Origin: CAZWRK01 sp964635875
GTDB lineage: Bacteria; Pseudomonadota; Gammaproteobacteria; Burkholderiales; Aquaspirillaceae
DNA: 51,027 bases
Assembly (NCBI GenBank): GCA_964635875.1
Contig: CAZWRK010000012.1
Span: 1 to 51,027, forward strand
Direction: 5' to 3'
Shown here one piece after another: positions 1 to 8,862 of the stretch (its first letter is position 1; every line of letters begins with the position of its first letter). The translations under genes and the position numbers were made by a program. Below the pieces are notes generated by a model. The model had not been told where the DNA came from. It did not search any database and saw only the letters and a list, made by a program, of their open reading frames with translations.

Positions 1-55
1 GTGTCGGATCAGGTGTCGGATCAGGTGTCGGATCAGGTGTCGGATCAGGTGTCGG
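1..55 (-). repeat. 12-bp tandem repeat encoding PTPD units
   Basis: Four exact copies of the 12-base unit gtgtcggatcag fill 1-48 and a fifth begins at 49 and degenerates after gtgtcgg. On the coding (minus) strand each unit reads Pro-Thr-Pro-Asp. The array touches the window edge, so its true copy number is unknown. A 12-base period keeps the frame when copies are gained or lost, so the linker length can vary without disrupting the gene. Confidence 0.9.
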
Positions 56-724
56 TTCTGGCTGTGGAGTGCTTGTGGTGGGCGCTGTTGTTTCTGTAGG
101 GGGCGTGTCTACACTAGCTGTTGTGTCTGCTGTAGGTGTAGTGGGTTGCTGAGGTGCTGAGTCACCATTTTGAGGCGCGTCGGCTTGCCCTGTCGCTTCT
201 GTGCGAGGGAGTTGCGCTTGTGGTCCCGTGATCGGTGCTTGTGTGGCTGCTGTGTCGTTTTGCGCGCCTAGTCCATCGGGTGTCACCGGCTCGACTTGCT
301 TAGGTGCGGCTTCGCTTTCGGCGCTTTGCGTTGCAGAGATCGCGTCGATTGCTGCGTTGGGGAGTGGTTGGTTCAGTTGAGGGGCCGGTGCTTGGTTGCC
401 ATCGGTGCCGACGGTGTTTGAGTCGATGTTTGCTGCATTTGATGGCGTTTGCGGTGTGGGCGCAATTTGGTCGGTGTTGGTGACCCCTGTTTGAATCAGG
501 GTTTGCGCCCGAGCTTCTGAGCCCCCTGCATCGGTTTGGATGTTTTCATTTCCACTGGATTCTGCGCCTTCCGTGGTTCGGCCATCATTTTCAGATTCTT
601 CTTCTAGCTTATTTTCAGCTTGGCGGCTTAAAACCGTGAGGTCATCCAGAACTTGAGCATCATTTTGTGCAGAAGAGGCGGTGGATCCGGCTTGGTTTTC
701 AGGGGTTGTTTGCTCTTCGGCCAT
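1..724 (-). CDS. Large repeat-containing secreted protein (adhesin-like T1SS cargo), N-terminal part only
   Basis: The reading frame opens with ATG at 724-722 and stays open to the window edge, so about 241 codons are visible and the 3' part is missing. A GGAG ribosome-binding site lies 8-9 bases before the ATG. The protein begins MAEEQTTPENQAG and is acidic and rich in Thr, Pro, Gln, Asn and Ala. It has no signal peptide or membrane segment and ends at the edge in PTPD tetrapeptide repeats. It lies directly downstream of, and on the same strand as, a complete type I secretion set (TolC-like, ABC, HlyD-like). Cargo proteins of such systems lack an N-terminal signal peptide and are often giant adhesins or RTX proteins. 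That this is the cargo, and an adhesin, is inferred from position and composition only; no Ig-like, VCBS or RTX repeats are visible in this fragment. Confidence 0.7.
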   Translation of the reverse strand, partial: MAEEQTTPENQAGSTASSAQNDAQVLDDLTVLSRQAENKLEEESENDGRTTEGAESSGNENIQTDAGGSEARAQTLIQTGVTNTDQIAPTPQTPSNAANIDSNTVGTDGNQAPAPQLNQPLPNAAIDAISATQSAESEAAPKQVEPVTPDGLGAQNDTAATQAPITGPQAQLPRTEATGQADAPQNGDSAPQQPTTPTADTTASVDTPPTETTAPTTSTPQPEPTPDPTPDPTPDPTPDPT

Positions 725-725
725 G

Positions 726-803
726 GTGAGAACTCCGTTCTGTAAAGACGATAAGAAAAATAACAACAATATGTCTTTATCTTATCGTCTTAGGTGTTCT
801 CAC
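726..803 (-). promoter_or_regulatory. Nested hairpin spanning the ribosome-binding region of the cargo gene
   Basis: Between the HlyD-like gene and the cargo gene lie two nested perfect inverted repeats. The inner arms are 12 bases (745-756 with 780-791, 23-base loop). The outer arms are 8 bases (726-733 with 796-803). The downstream outer arm, read on the minus strand, is GTTCTCAC; it sits between the GGAG ribosome-binding site and the ATG at 724. No T-tract follows on the minus strand, so this is not an ordinary intrinsic terminator. The arrangement could mask translation initiation or act as an RNA processing site that separates cargo from transporter expression. That function is inference. 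Confidence 0.55.
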
Positions 804-844
804 GCACCTAGCCAAAAGTTATAAGCCTTTGTTGCAGTTAGCGT

Positions 845-2203
845 TTAGCGCTCGCCAAATGCCTTGGAAAACACGTCACGGATTGGTTTTGCCAAATAAC
901 TCAGCATGGTTTTTTCACCGGTCTGAATCTCGGCTTCAACGCCCATCCCTGGTTGAAGGGGGTGTTTGCGTGCTTCATCGCCAATATAGGGCTTGTGCAA
1001 GCGTACCCAGCCACGGTAGTACGGATTGCCGTGCTCATCGACAATGCTCGAAGGCGTCATCCGAGACAGCGTGCCTTGCACAAAGCCAAAGCGCGTGTAT
1101 TCAAAACTATTGATGCGCAAGTTCACGGTTTGCCCGACTTTGACATAGCCAATGTCTTTTGGCTGGATTCGCACCACCGCCTCTAATGGCGCGCCATCCG
1201 GCACAATTTGCATGAGCAATCCACCGGGTTGAATGACTTGGCCGATTGTGTGGACTTTTAAGTCGTGGATATAGCCTTGAACGGGGGATTTGACCTCTAA
1301 ACGGCTGACACGGCTTTCGAGGCGTGCGCGCATTTCTTTGACTTCGGCTTGCTCGGTTTTGATTGTACTGAGCTCATTCAAGAAGTTGGTTTTCAGCTGG
1401 TTTAGAAAGTCGTTGCGCTTATTTTGGAGCTCGGCCAGTTCTTCTGTAACCACCTTAATTTCATTGGTGAGGCGAGAAACTTCGTTATCTGCAGTGAGTT
1501 TCGCGCGTTGGGTCTCGATCAATACAGATCGGGTGACAAGGTGTTTTTTGGCCAATTTTTCGCGGCTGGTGAGGAGCTCTGTTGCGAGGGTTTGTTGTTG
1601 TTTGGCGATGGCCAATTCTTGCTCGGCTTGCTCGACGCGTTTTTTATTGCGCTCAATCTGATGCACAAAGACGGCATCTGCAGAATTTCGACTGTTTATT
1701 TCGGCTTTATAGAGTTCTTCTTGGCTTTTGGTGAGCTCAGGATAGTTTGTTTCGACTTTATCAAATTCGGGCGTGCGCTCATCGCTCAGCGCCCGCAGTC
1801 GCTCGGCGCGGAGCGTGAGGCTGGCAAAGCGGGCTTCGGCTTGTTGAAGATCGGCGATGGTTTGTCCGCCATCTATACGGGCAAGCAGCTGGCCTTTTTT
1901 CACAAAGGCGCGATCTTCAACGAGGAGTTCTTTCAGTGTGCCACCGTCAAGATGTTGGACGACTTTAATTTGCCCTGAAGGCAAAATTTCACCGGGCGCA
2001 TGTGAGACTTCGGTCAGGTCGGTCATGGCCGCCCAAACAATAAAGCCAACAATAATCACTGCGACAATACCGATAATCGGCCGAACAAAAGCGGGTAAAA
2101 GCTCTTCTTCCACTTGAACGGTCTCGGCCATGAGGCGGCGTTGACGATGGGCAATCGTATTATCTGCGTTTTCTGTGGGTGTTTTTTTGAACCGATCGAA
2201 CAT
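845..2203 (-). CDS. Type I secretion periplasmic adaptor (HlyD/LapC family)
   Basis: This 452-residue protein has a short cytoplasmic N-terminus, one membrane segment at about residues 42-62, a lipoyl/biotinyl-like half with the typical APGEILPSGQ and VVQHLDGG segments, a long alpha-helical coiled-coil region (about 105-290), and then the second half and beta-barrel with EVKSPVQGYIHDLKV. Length and order match HlyD-family membrane fusion proteins, which bridge the inner-membrane ABC exporter to the outer-membrane channel. The start overlaps the stop of the ABC gene by one base (TAATG), so the two are probably translationally coupled. The cargo gene follows after about 120 bases. Confidence 0.93.
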   Translation of the reverse strand: MFDRFKKTPTENADNTIAHRQRRLMAETVQVEEELLPAFVRPIIGIVAVIIVGFIVWAAMTDLTEVSHAPGEILPSGQIKVVQHLDGGTLKELLVEDRAFVKKGQLLARIDGGQTIADLQQAEARFASLTLRAERLRALSDERTPEFDKVETNYPELTKSQEELYKAEINSRNSADAVFVHQIERNKKRVEQAEQELAIAKQQQTLATELLTSREKLAKKHLVTRSVLIETQRAKLTADNEVSRLTNEIKVVTEELAELQNKRNDFLNQLKTNFLNELSTIKTEQAEVKEMRARLESRVSRLEVKSPVQGYIHDLKVHTIGQVIQPGGLLMQIVPDGAPLEAVVRIQPKDIGYVKVGQTVNLRINSFEYTRFGFVQGTLSRMTPSSIVDEHGNPYYRGWVRLHKPYIGDEARKHPLQPGMGVEAEIQTGEKTMLSYLAKPIRDVFSKAFGER

Positions 2204-5200
2204 TAACGCATCCCTGCCATTACTTTATCTTTGACTTGATCAAAAGAGCCCTGTGAAACCACCGAGCCATTTTCCATATACAGCACTAAATTGGCCATGC
2301 GCATGTGTCCGGGACGGTGCGACACCATCAGCACTGTTGCGCGACCTCGCAGCCATTCAATGCAGCGAACGAGGGCTTCTTCGCCTGCTGCGTCCATCCC
2401 CGTCCCCGGTTCATCTAACAAGACGACCGAGGCCGGTTTCAAAATAATGCGTGCCAGCGATAGGCGTTGTCGGAAGCCGTATGGCAGCTGGTCCGAGCGA
2501 CTATTGGCAATCCGCGTTTCAAAGCCCTGTGGCATGGCTTTGACATCCTCGGTCAGTCCTGCCATTTCGACCGCCCAGCGAACCTCTTCTTCTGTCGCGC
2601 CGGGATGAACCAGCCGTAGATTTTGTGCCACTGTGCCGTAAAACACTTCACAGTTTTGTGGCATATAGCTGATGCGCGACCGTAAATCATTCGATGCTAA
2701 TTGTCGAATATCCGCGCTATCGAGCCGAATCGTACCTGCTTGTGGGATATACACCCGCACTACTAGCTTGAGCAGGGTCGATTTTCCCGAGCCGTTCGGG
2801 CCGGTAATCACCACCAACTGGCCCGGTTTCACCGAAAAATTCACCCCCAGCAAGGCTGGATCCGCATCGCTGGAGTAGCGGAACGACACCCGCTGGAACG
2901 CTAATGCGCCGACCAAATCCGGCCGGATCGTTTGATGTACCCCGCCATCGCGTTCACTTTGCAGCTTCATCAGGCGTTCAATTTGCGCCATGTTGGAACG
3001 TACCCGCACCAACGAAGTTGCCGCTAAGAACACGTTTTGAATCGGGCTGACCAGCCGCCACACAATCATCATGCCCGCAATCATGGTGCCGCCGGTGGCT
3101 TGACCATGAATCGCAAGAAAAGCCGAGGTCGCGAGGGCAAAAAGGCCGGTCATGGTGCCGAGCGTTTGCGCCATACCACCAACCTTGCCTTGCGTGTGTT
3201 GATCGTGAAAACCCGCCAACACGGCTTTGCCGCTCATCTCTCGAAACCGCTCTAGCCACCGCGCCTCCGCGCCGACCGCGCGCAAGGTTCGCATATTGTT
3301 GAGCGTTTCATTGAGAAACTCGCCGCGAATGCTATACAAGCGTCCGGCATCTGTAACCTGTTTTTCGGTCAATTTTTTGGTGCTAAACGCCAAAATCGCA
3401 AACGCAATCGACATGAACAGCACCACAAAGAGCAGCCACGGATTGATCATCGCCAACACAACCACCAGCAAAATCGTCGAGGGCAAGTCAAACACGAGAA
3501 GGGCCAGCGGGCCTAAGAAAAAGTCGCGCAGCCCTTCAAGGCTTTTGATGCGGCTGACTTGATGGGTGACAGAAGCCCCCTCCGTCGCCGAGGCCGGTAG
3601 GCCCAAAATGCGGCTAAAAACGGAGGTGCTCAGAATAAATTCGGTGCGTCCACCGATATACGCCATGATCCGACCCTTAAGCGTGCGCAGGCCGCCATCG
3701 ACCACGATGGCGAGCAGCACCCCCACCAGCAAAAATGCAGCCATTTCGATATTGCCAGAAGGTAAAACATGGTCGTAAATGGAGCGTACAAAGAAAGGTG
3801 TGGCCAAGCCGAGAATCGTGTTCACGCCGGTTAACAAAAATGCCAACGCGATGTGCCGTCTAAAACGCCCAAACAGCTCTACGAACCAACTGCCTTTGGG
3901 GCCTTTTTTGCCGGTTTCTTCTTTTTTTGTAAATAAATACAGCGTTCCCTCAAGCGCCTCTGGTTCGAAGATACGCTCTTGATTGAGTGCGCCATCCCAG
4001 CCACGAATGCGGCCGTCGGCTTGCGCTTCAAGCAGCACAAGGGCGGCACTGGTATCGCTCGGGATAAACAAACTCGGCATCAGACGGGCGTCAATTTCAT
4101 TGAGCTTGGTCTCAAAATGACGTGGGTCCCAGCCGAGGTTTGACATCAGCGAACACAGATCGGATAAATCGAGCTGCTGCGCTAAATGGGGAATCGCTTC
4201 GGCAAATTCACGAATCGAGCCTTTCCATTCGACCGCTTTCAGCAATGGGTAGAGGCAGCGAGACAAATCGGAAGGGCGACTAAATTGGTGCTGGATCAGT
4301 GCCTCTAGATTGCCGCGATAGCCGGTCCAGCCGCTCATTTCGGGTGTGGGATATTTGTCGATATCGACATTAACTTCTGAGCGTGGCGCAAAGCCTTGCT
4401 CCTGAATTTTTTCTTGGACGGTACCGTCTTTAAGCTCGTAGACGCGATCGGCCAGTTTCACGAAAGAGGGGCGATGCGTCACCATGATCAGGGTGCATTT
4501 CCCCTTGAGGGTGCTGAGATAGTTGAGCAGTAACTTATCGCCTTCCATATCCAATGAAATATTGGCTTCATCGAATAAGATCACGCTTGGTTTAAATGCC
4601 AAGGCGCGGGCGAGGGTAATCATTTGCCGCACCCCGATCGGCAACGTATCTGCAGCCCCTTCGCCGAGTGGCGTTTCGTAGCCGAGCTTCATGCCCGCGA
4701 CCAGCTGATTCAGCCCCAAGGCCTTGGCAATTTCAAGGGCATCCTCGCTGCGACTGGGATCAAACATGGTCATGTTTTCAAGCAAGGTGCCCGCGACAAT
4801 CACCCCCGCTTGCGGTAGAAAAGCCACCTCTTTGCAGATGGATTCGGGGTCGTAGTGACTCAATGGGACACCATCAATCAAAACCGACCCTGCATCGGTG
4901 GACTCTAGGCCGTTCATGAGGCACAGCAAACTGGTTTTACCGCTGCCGCTACCGCCTTGAATCACCACACATTCTCCGGCTTTGACCGTGAGATTGAGAT
5001 GTTCAAACAGTGCGGCGTCTTTGCGGTGACGGACTTCGACCTCTTTGAGTTCGATGGATTGTGTGACTTTTGGCAATCTGGGGCGGTTGGCTGGGCGCTC
5101 AACATGCAAATTCATGACGCTGTTGAGACGCTCATGCGCTGCAGAAAATGATTGAAACCGCAACCATACCGACAGGCTTTTTCGAAGCGGCTGAAGGGCG

Positions 5201-6099
5201 CGCACCGAGAGCATCATGCACGCGGCCAAGCCCCCCGGCGTGAGTTGGCCCTTAATCACCGCGACTGAGCTGGCAAACACCACACACACGGTCATCACTT
5301 GCGAAAAAATCGTGCCGAGTCCTGATGACTCACTGTTGCCGCGGGTTAACGCTTCGCCGAGCTCGGCATTGGCCTCTTGCAGCCGTTCGTAGCGGCGCTG
5401 CATCAGCGCTTCCATATTCATGGTTTTGACCGAGTGAATATTGGTCATCACCTCGGATAAAAAGCTAAATCGCCGGTCGTCCATGGTGTTGCGCTTTTTA
5501 ATCAGTTCGCGCAAATGACGGACAAAGCGGGTTGTCACCAAGGCAAAAACGATCAGCAGGATCAGCGGTACCAATACCACCCAGCCGCCGATGATAAAAA
5601 TCATCCCCAGAAAGAGAAAAATAAACGGCAAATCAAAGACCACCAGCAGGGCTTGTCCCGAGTAAAACTCAGCGACTTTACCTGCAGACATGATTCTTTC
5701 AGCGTAAGCGCCGGGTTCTTCTTTTAAAAAACGGCGCATGGGCACATGCATCATGCGGTCGAGCGCTTCGACGGTGACATGATGTTCAAATCGGGTGCCT
5801 AGCCAGCTGGTCATCAGGCCGCTTGCGGTTTTCAGGACCTCTTCTAAGAGCAGGGTCAGGACAATCCCGATCACCAAAATGGTGAGCGTTTCAATCGATT
5901 TATTGCTGACGACCCGATCCATAATTTGCAGGATCGCCAGTGGAAGACTCATCGCCAGAATATTGGATAAAAATGCCGAAAGCATGAGCTTGGGCATGGT
6001 CTTTTGTAAGTCTGGAGATTGCAGAATTTGGCGTAAGGCTGCAAAACGCTCGGTATTCGGGATTTTTTGGTGAATCAGACGAAAAATAAAATTCAGCAT
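2203..6099 (-). CDS. Type I secretion ABC transporter with two fused transporter halves
   Basis: The 1298 residues contain two full ABC exporter modules. Half one has membrane helices at about 35-300 and a nucleotide-binding domain at about 350-560 (Walker A GGSGSGKT at 382-389, Walker B FDEAN with D510/E511, H-loop MVTHRP). A segment at about 590-725 resembles the C39-like domain of RTX exporters but shows no evident catalytic Cys motif. Half two has helices at about 745-1015 and a second nucleotide-binding domain (Walker A GPNGSGKS at 1100-1107, Walker B LLDEPGTGMD, H-loop MVSHRP). Both ABC signature motifs are degenerate (LPIGV and LPYGF instead of LSGGQ). Ordinary type I exporters are about 550-750 residues and work as homodimers; this one would be a covalent pseudo-dimer with one C39-like domain. 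The ATG overlaps the stop of the upstream regulator by 7 bases. The cargo is presumably the protein at 1-724. Confidence 0.9.
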   Translation of the reverse strand: MLNFIFRLIHQKIPNTERFAALRQILQSPDLQKTMPKLMLSAFLSNILAMSLPLAILQIMDRVVSNKSIETLTILVIGIVLTLLLEEVLKTASGLMTSWLGTRFEHHVTVEALDRMMHVPMRRFLKEEPGAYAERIMSAGKVAEFYSGQALLVVFDLPFIFLFLGMIFIIGGWVVLVPLILLIVFALVTTRFVRHLRELIKKRNTMDDRRFSFLSEVMTNIHSVKTMNMEALMQRRYERLQEANAELGEALTRGNSESSGLGTIFSQVMTVCVVFASSVAVIKGQLTPGGLAACMMLSVRALQPLRKSLSVWLRFQSFSAAHERLNSVMNLHVERPANRPRLPKVTQSIELKEVEVRHRKDAALFEHLNLTVKAGECVVIQGGSGSGKTSLLCLMNGLESTDAGSVLIDGVPLSHYDPESICKEVAFLPQAGVIVAGTLLENMTMFDPSRSEDALEIAKALGLNQLVAGMKLGYETPLGEGAADTLPIGVRQMITLARALAFKPSVILFDEANISLDMEGDKLLLNYLSTLKGKCTLIMVTHRPSFVKLADRVYELKDGTVQEKIQEQGFAPRSEVNVDIDKYPTPEMSGWTGYRGNLEALIQHQFSRPSDLSRCLYPLLKAVEWKGSIREFAEAIPHLAQQLDLSDLCSLMSNLGWDPRHFETKLNEIDARLMPSLFIPSDTSAALVLLEAQADGRIRGWDGALNQERIFEPEALEGTLYLFTKKEETGKKGPKGSWFVELFGRFRRHIALAFLLTGVNTILGLATPFFVRSIYDHVLPSGNIEMAAFLLVGVLLAIVVDGGLRTLKGRIMAYIGGRTEFILSTSVFSRILGLPASATEGASVTHQVSRIKSLEGLRDFFLGPLALLVFDLPSTILLVVVLAMINPWLLFVVLFMSIAFAILAFSTKKLTEKQVTDAGRLYSIRGEFLNETLNNMRTLRAVGAEARWLERFREMSGKAVLAGFHDQHTQGKVGGMAQTLGTMTGLFALATSAFLAIHGQATGGTMIAGMMIVWRLVSPIQNVFLAATSLVRVRSNMAQIERLMKLQSERDGGVHQTIRPDLVGALAFQRVSFRYSSDADPALLGVNFSVKPGQLVVITGPNGSGKSTLLKLVVRVYIPQAGTIRLDSADIRQLASNDLRSRISYMPQNCEVFYGTVAQNLRLVHPGATEEEVRWAVEMAGLTEDVKAMPQGFETRIANSRSDQLPYGFRQRLSLARIILKPASVVLLDEPGTGMDAAGEEALVRCIEWLRGRATVLMVSHRPGHMRMANLVLYMENGSVVSQGSFDQVKDKVMAGMR

Positions 6100-7094
6100 G
6101 AGTGAGATAAATCGCTTTGATACGTTTCAAACGCCGCGACCGCATCAACGGCAGATTGTTGACACCATTCTCGCCAAATAGGATGGGCGAAACGGGCGCG
6201 ATGGTCGTCAATTTTTGAGAGTAAACCGGCATCTAGCAGCGGTTGATGTGCTGTTTGCCAATGGAATGTAGCAGCATCAAGTTGAGCGAGCCGTTTGAGT
6301 TCCATGCGGTCTAGGGCATGGCATTCGATATGGGCCGCCAGTCGCATTCTCAAAAATAAGGGGAGTGCTTTGAGGGTGCTGCTCGGCAGTTGAGTGAGCA
6401 GATTTAATAAGTCGGGTTCAGCAAAATCGCACTCTTCTTCCATCAGCATTTCAATCGAGTGATCCCATGTGAATCCGCCGATATGCGCAGACTCAGCGCA
6501 TTGACGCGCCGCCACAATTGCTGCGGTCGCCAGCACTTCGCCTGACCATCCGCCTTGGGCATCTAAACTGACCAGCGCCAAACCACAGGACAGGCCGATT
6601 TTTAAGCCCGGGTTGTGCGCTAAAGCTTGTTCGGCGACCGCAAAGGCGCGTTGTCGTTCTCGTTCTGACACCGATTGCACACCAAAAATAATTTCGCCTG
6701 CAAAGCCGTTGCGGGCAAAGAACACGGCTTCGGCATCAATCGCCAAGCCAGACAGGAGCCGGTGAACCGATTTGAGGGCTTGTGGGGGATGCGAGGATGG
6801 CGGTAATGCGACGCTGAGCACCAAGCTCGGCCACCGCTCTAACCATGCACGTTGCTGCGTGGGTTGCGCCAATTTGGCGGCCGCGGCGGCATCATCGGTT
6901 TGTTTAATCGCCAACCCCCGTGAAACCGCCATAGTGCGGTTTTTGACATTCAGCCGCCGAAATAGTGCTACGACGTGTTGCTTCACGGTGCCAATGCCAA
7001 TTCCCAATTCAGCGGCGATTTCTTTATTAACCTTGCCTGCTTCTAATAGTTTGAGAATTTGCTGTTGTCTCGGGGTGAGCTCCAAGTCACTCAT
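6093..7094 (-). CDS. LuxR-type regulator with C-terminal cyclase-like domain
   Basis: The N-terminal ~65 residues are a LuxR-family helix-turn-helix (LTPRQQQILKLLEAGKVNKE, then GTVKQHV). Having the DNA-binding domain at the N-terminus is unusual for this family. Residues ~90-230 resemble a degenerate class III adenylate/guanylate cyclase fold in pattern (a GFAGEIIFGV strand, a GLKIGLSCGLALV strand, and a GEVLATAAIVAARQC helix where cyclases have GxxVNxAaRL). The metal-binding Asp residues are not clearly present, so it would be a ligand-binding or inactive version. I chose ATG at 7094 (333 residues) because an upstream TTG at 7124 overlaps the tolC-like gene and has no ribosome-binding site. 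Its place between exporter genes suggests it controls this operon. The HTH call is firm; the cyclase-like call is tentative. Confidence 0.8.
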   Translation of the reverse strand: MSDLELTPRQQQILKLLEAGKVNKEIAAELGIGIGTVKQHVVALFRRLNVKNRTMAVSRGLAIKQTDDAAAAAKLAQPTQQRAWLERWPSLVLSVALPPSSHPPQALKSVHRLLSGLAIDAEAVFFARNGFAGEIIFGVQSVSERERQRAFAVAEQALAHNPGLKIGLSCGLALVSLDAQGGWSGEVLATAAIVAARQCAESAHIGGFTWDHSIEMLMEEECDFAEPDLLNLLTQLPSSTLKALPLFLRMRLAAHIECHALDRMELKRLAQLDAATFHWQTAHQPLLDAGLLSKIDDHRARFAHPIWREWCQQSAVDAVAAFETYQSDLSHSC

Positions 7095-7110
7095 AGCGAT
7101 GAACGTCCGG

Positions 7111-8862
7111 TTAGGGGTGGGCAAAGGAGACGGCAGAACGTGTGGCGACTTCTTGGGTGGGCACGGGATGGCACTGTATTAGATTGGCCTGTAATGCGGT
7201 GCAAAAGTCTTTGACTTCTTGTTCTGTCTCAAACGATTGCACAAAAGCATGGTACAGCTGGCCTTTATCATCCTTTTGGGTTCGGTCGTTTTCTGGACGA
7301 CGGAAGCTGAGTTCACGGGTTTGAAAAAGCGTCGCAAAGCGTTGCGGTAAATCGGCTTGTAGGGCGCGAATTGCGTTGAGGTCGTGCAGTCCTGATAGCT
7401 GTGCGAGCCATGCTCCGTGGGCGGTGGTATTGGCTTGCGGGCGCGTGCTTTGAACATCACCTTCCCATAGCGCACTGAAAAAGGCTGCGATACTTTTGGC
7501 TTTTTCTTTGTGGATTTGGATGCGTTCTTCTTCTGCACGTTGGTAGACGCGCTCGGCATTGAGGATGGTCAGCGTATCGACTTCACCTTCTGTACCGGCT
7601 TCTTGGAGATCTTCCCATGCTTGGCGGGCGGCTCCACTGGCGATGGCTTGTGATTCGAGGCGTTCGCTGTGGTTTTTCCAGCCACTGAGCGCATCTTCGG
7701 TTTCGCGAACGGCGTTGTACAGCACGCGAATATAGGTTTGCACCATTTCTTCGTGAACCGCTTTGGCGTAATCAATTTCGCGGGCCCGCTGGCCACCGTC
7801 AAAGAGTGTGGCGGATAAGCCGACGACGGTGTTCCAAAAGAGGGTGTGCGACAAGAAGAGCTGCGACATGACCAAGCTGCCATAGCCAATTTGGGCGCTC
7901 AGGTCGAGTGGTGGCAACAGTCGTGCGCGCGCCACATCGATATCGGCGTCGGCGGATTTGAGGCGTGCTTCCATGACGCGCACATCTGGGCGACGCAACA
8001 CTAGCTGCGCGGGCACGGCCGGTAGGGCGGCCGGCAGGCGGAGTGTGTCGAGGCCTTCTTCTGGGGAAATGCGCAGTTCTGAGGCCGTGGTGCCGACTAA
8101 AAAGGCGAGTTGATTCAGGGCTTCGTCGCGCTGTCGATGAATTTCGGGCAGGGTGGCGCGGACGGTAAAGACCGCACTGCGCTGCTGATTGACTTCAATT
8201 TGCGTGGCATCGCCTGCGGCAAAACGCGCCTCGGTCGCGGCGAGTAATTCTTTCACCGCCTGCTCGGACAGTGCGGCCATGTACACGCGTTCATTCAACG
8301 CAAGTACATCAATATAGCGTTGCACCACTTGATTGATCAGTGTGCGCCGCGTGTCATCTTGTTGGCGTTGCGCGCGATCCCATTGTAAGTCGGCGGATTC
8401 AAACCCCGCTTGTTTCTCACCCCATAAATCGACACGCCAATCGGCGCGCAGGCTCATTTGGTATTGATGTTGCGTCGAGGGCGATTGTCCTGCCGGCGTG
8501 GTGCCGATGCCATTTGCAGGGCTTTCTGTGCGTGCTTCAAAGGGCAGGCTAAAAGTGGGGAGTCGGCTGCCTGAGGCTTGATCGCTCCGCGCTGCCATTT
8601 GGGCCATTCGTGCCGCCGCAATTTTCAGATCGGCGTTGTGCGCCAGTGCTTGGTTGACGAGCGCATTGAGCGTGGGCTGCTCAAAATGTGTCCACCATGC
8701 AAAGTGTTCTGTTTTGAGTAACGGTGATTCCGGAGGTGCAGGGGTGGCTGGCGTATTTTTGAATGCGGAGGGTAGGGGAACATCTGGCACCGTGTAATCG
8801 GTGCGTTTGATCATGCAACCTGTTGTTGCGAGAGCCAGCAGTGCCATCAATAAGTAACGCAA
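7111..8862 (-). CDS. Outer-membrane efflux/secretion lipoprotein, TolC/OprM-like, with C-terminal extension
   Basis: This 583-residue protein has a short lipoprotein-type leader (LLALATTGC) and two OEP repeats of the outer-membrane factor family. Typical segments are FEQPTLNALVNQAL near the N-terminus, VVQRYIDVLAL, and RRPDVRVMEARL in the second half. It would form the trimeric outer-membrane channel of the type I system. The start is TTG at 8862, supported by AGGGG about ten bases upstream; the next ATG (8847) would remove half of the leader. Beyond the usual end of the family (about residue 475) there is a ~105-residue tail ending in a segment resembling a SPOR-type fold (LYHAFVQSFETEQEVKDF). 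It is the first gene of the secretion operon. The AT-rich upstream stretch 8863-9012 should hold the promoter, but I see no convincing -35/-10 pair. Confidence 0.88.
   Translation of the reverse strand: MRYLLMALLALATTGCMIKRTDYTVPDVPLPSAFKNTPATPAPPESPLLKTEHFAWWTHFEQPTLNALVNQALAHNADLKIAAARMAQMAARSDQASGSRLPTFSLPFEARTESPANGIGTTPAGQSPSTQHQYQMSLRADWRVDLWGEKQAGFESADLQWDRAQRQQDDTRRTLINQVVQRYIDVLALNERVYMAALSEQAVKELLAATEARFAAGDATQIEVNQQRSAVFTVRATLPEIHRQRDEALNQLAFLVGTTASELRISPEEGLDTLRLPAALPAVPAQLVLRRPDVRVMEARLKSADADIDVARARLLPPLDLSAQIGYGSLVMSQLFLSHTLFWNTVVGLSATLFDGGQRAREIDYAKAVHEEMVQTYIRVLYNAVRETEDALSGWKNHSERLESQAIASGAARQAWEDLQEAGTEGEVDTLTILNAERVYQRAEEERIQIHKEKAKSIAAFFSALWEGDVQSTRPQANTTAHGAWLAQLSGLHDLNAIRALQADLPQRFATLFQTRELSFRRPENDRTQKDDKGQLYHAFVQSFETEQEVKDFCTALQANLIQCHPVPTQEVATRSAVSFAHP

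Noticed and set aside
1..55. Possible CRISPR array from the short direct repeats
   Set aside because: Units are 12 bases, directly adjacent with no spacers, and in frame with a coding sequence.
745..791. Intrinsic terminator between the HlyD-like and cargo genes
   Set aside because: The 12-base stem has a 23-base AT-rich loop and no T-tract on the minus strand; treated as a regulatory structure.
7095..7124. TTG start at 7124 for the LuxR-type regulator
   Set aside because: It overlaps the tolC-like gene and has no ribosome-binding site; ATG 7094 directly precedes the HTH domain.
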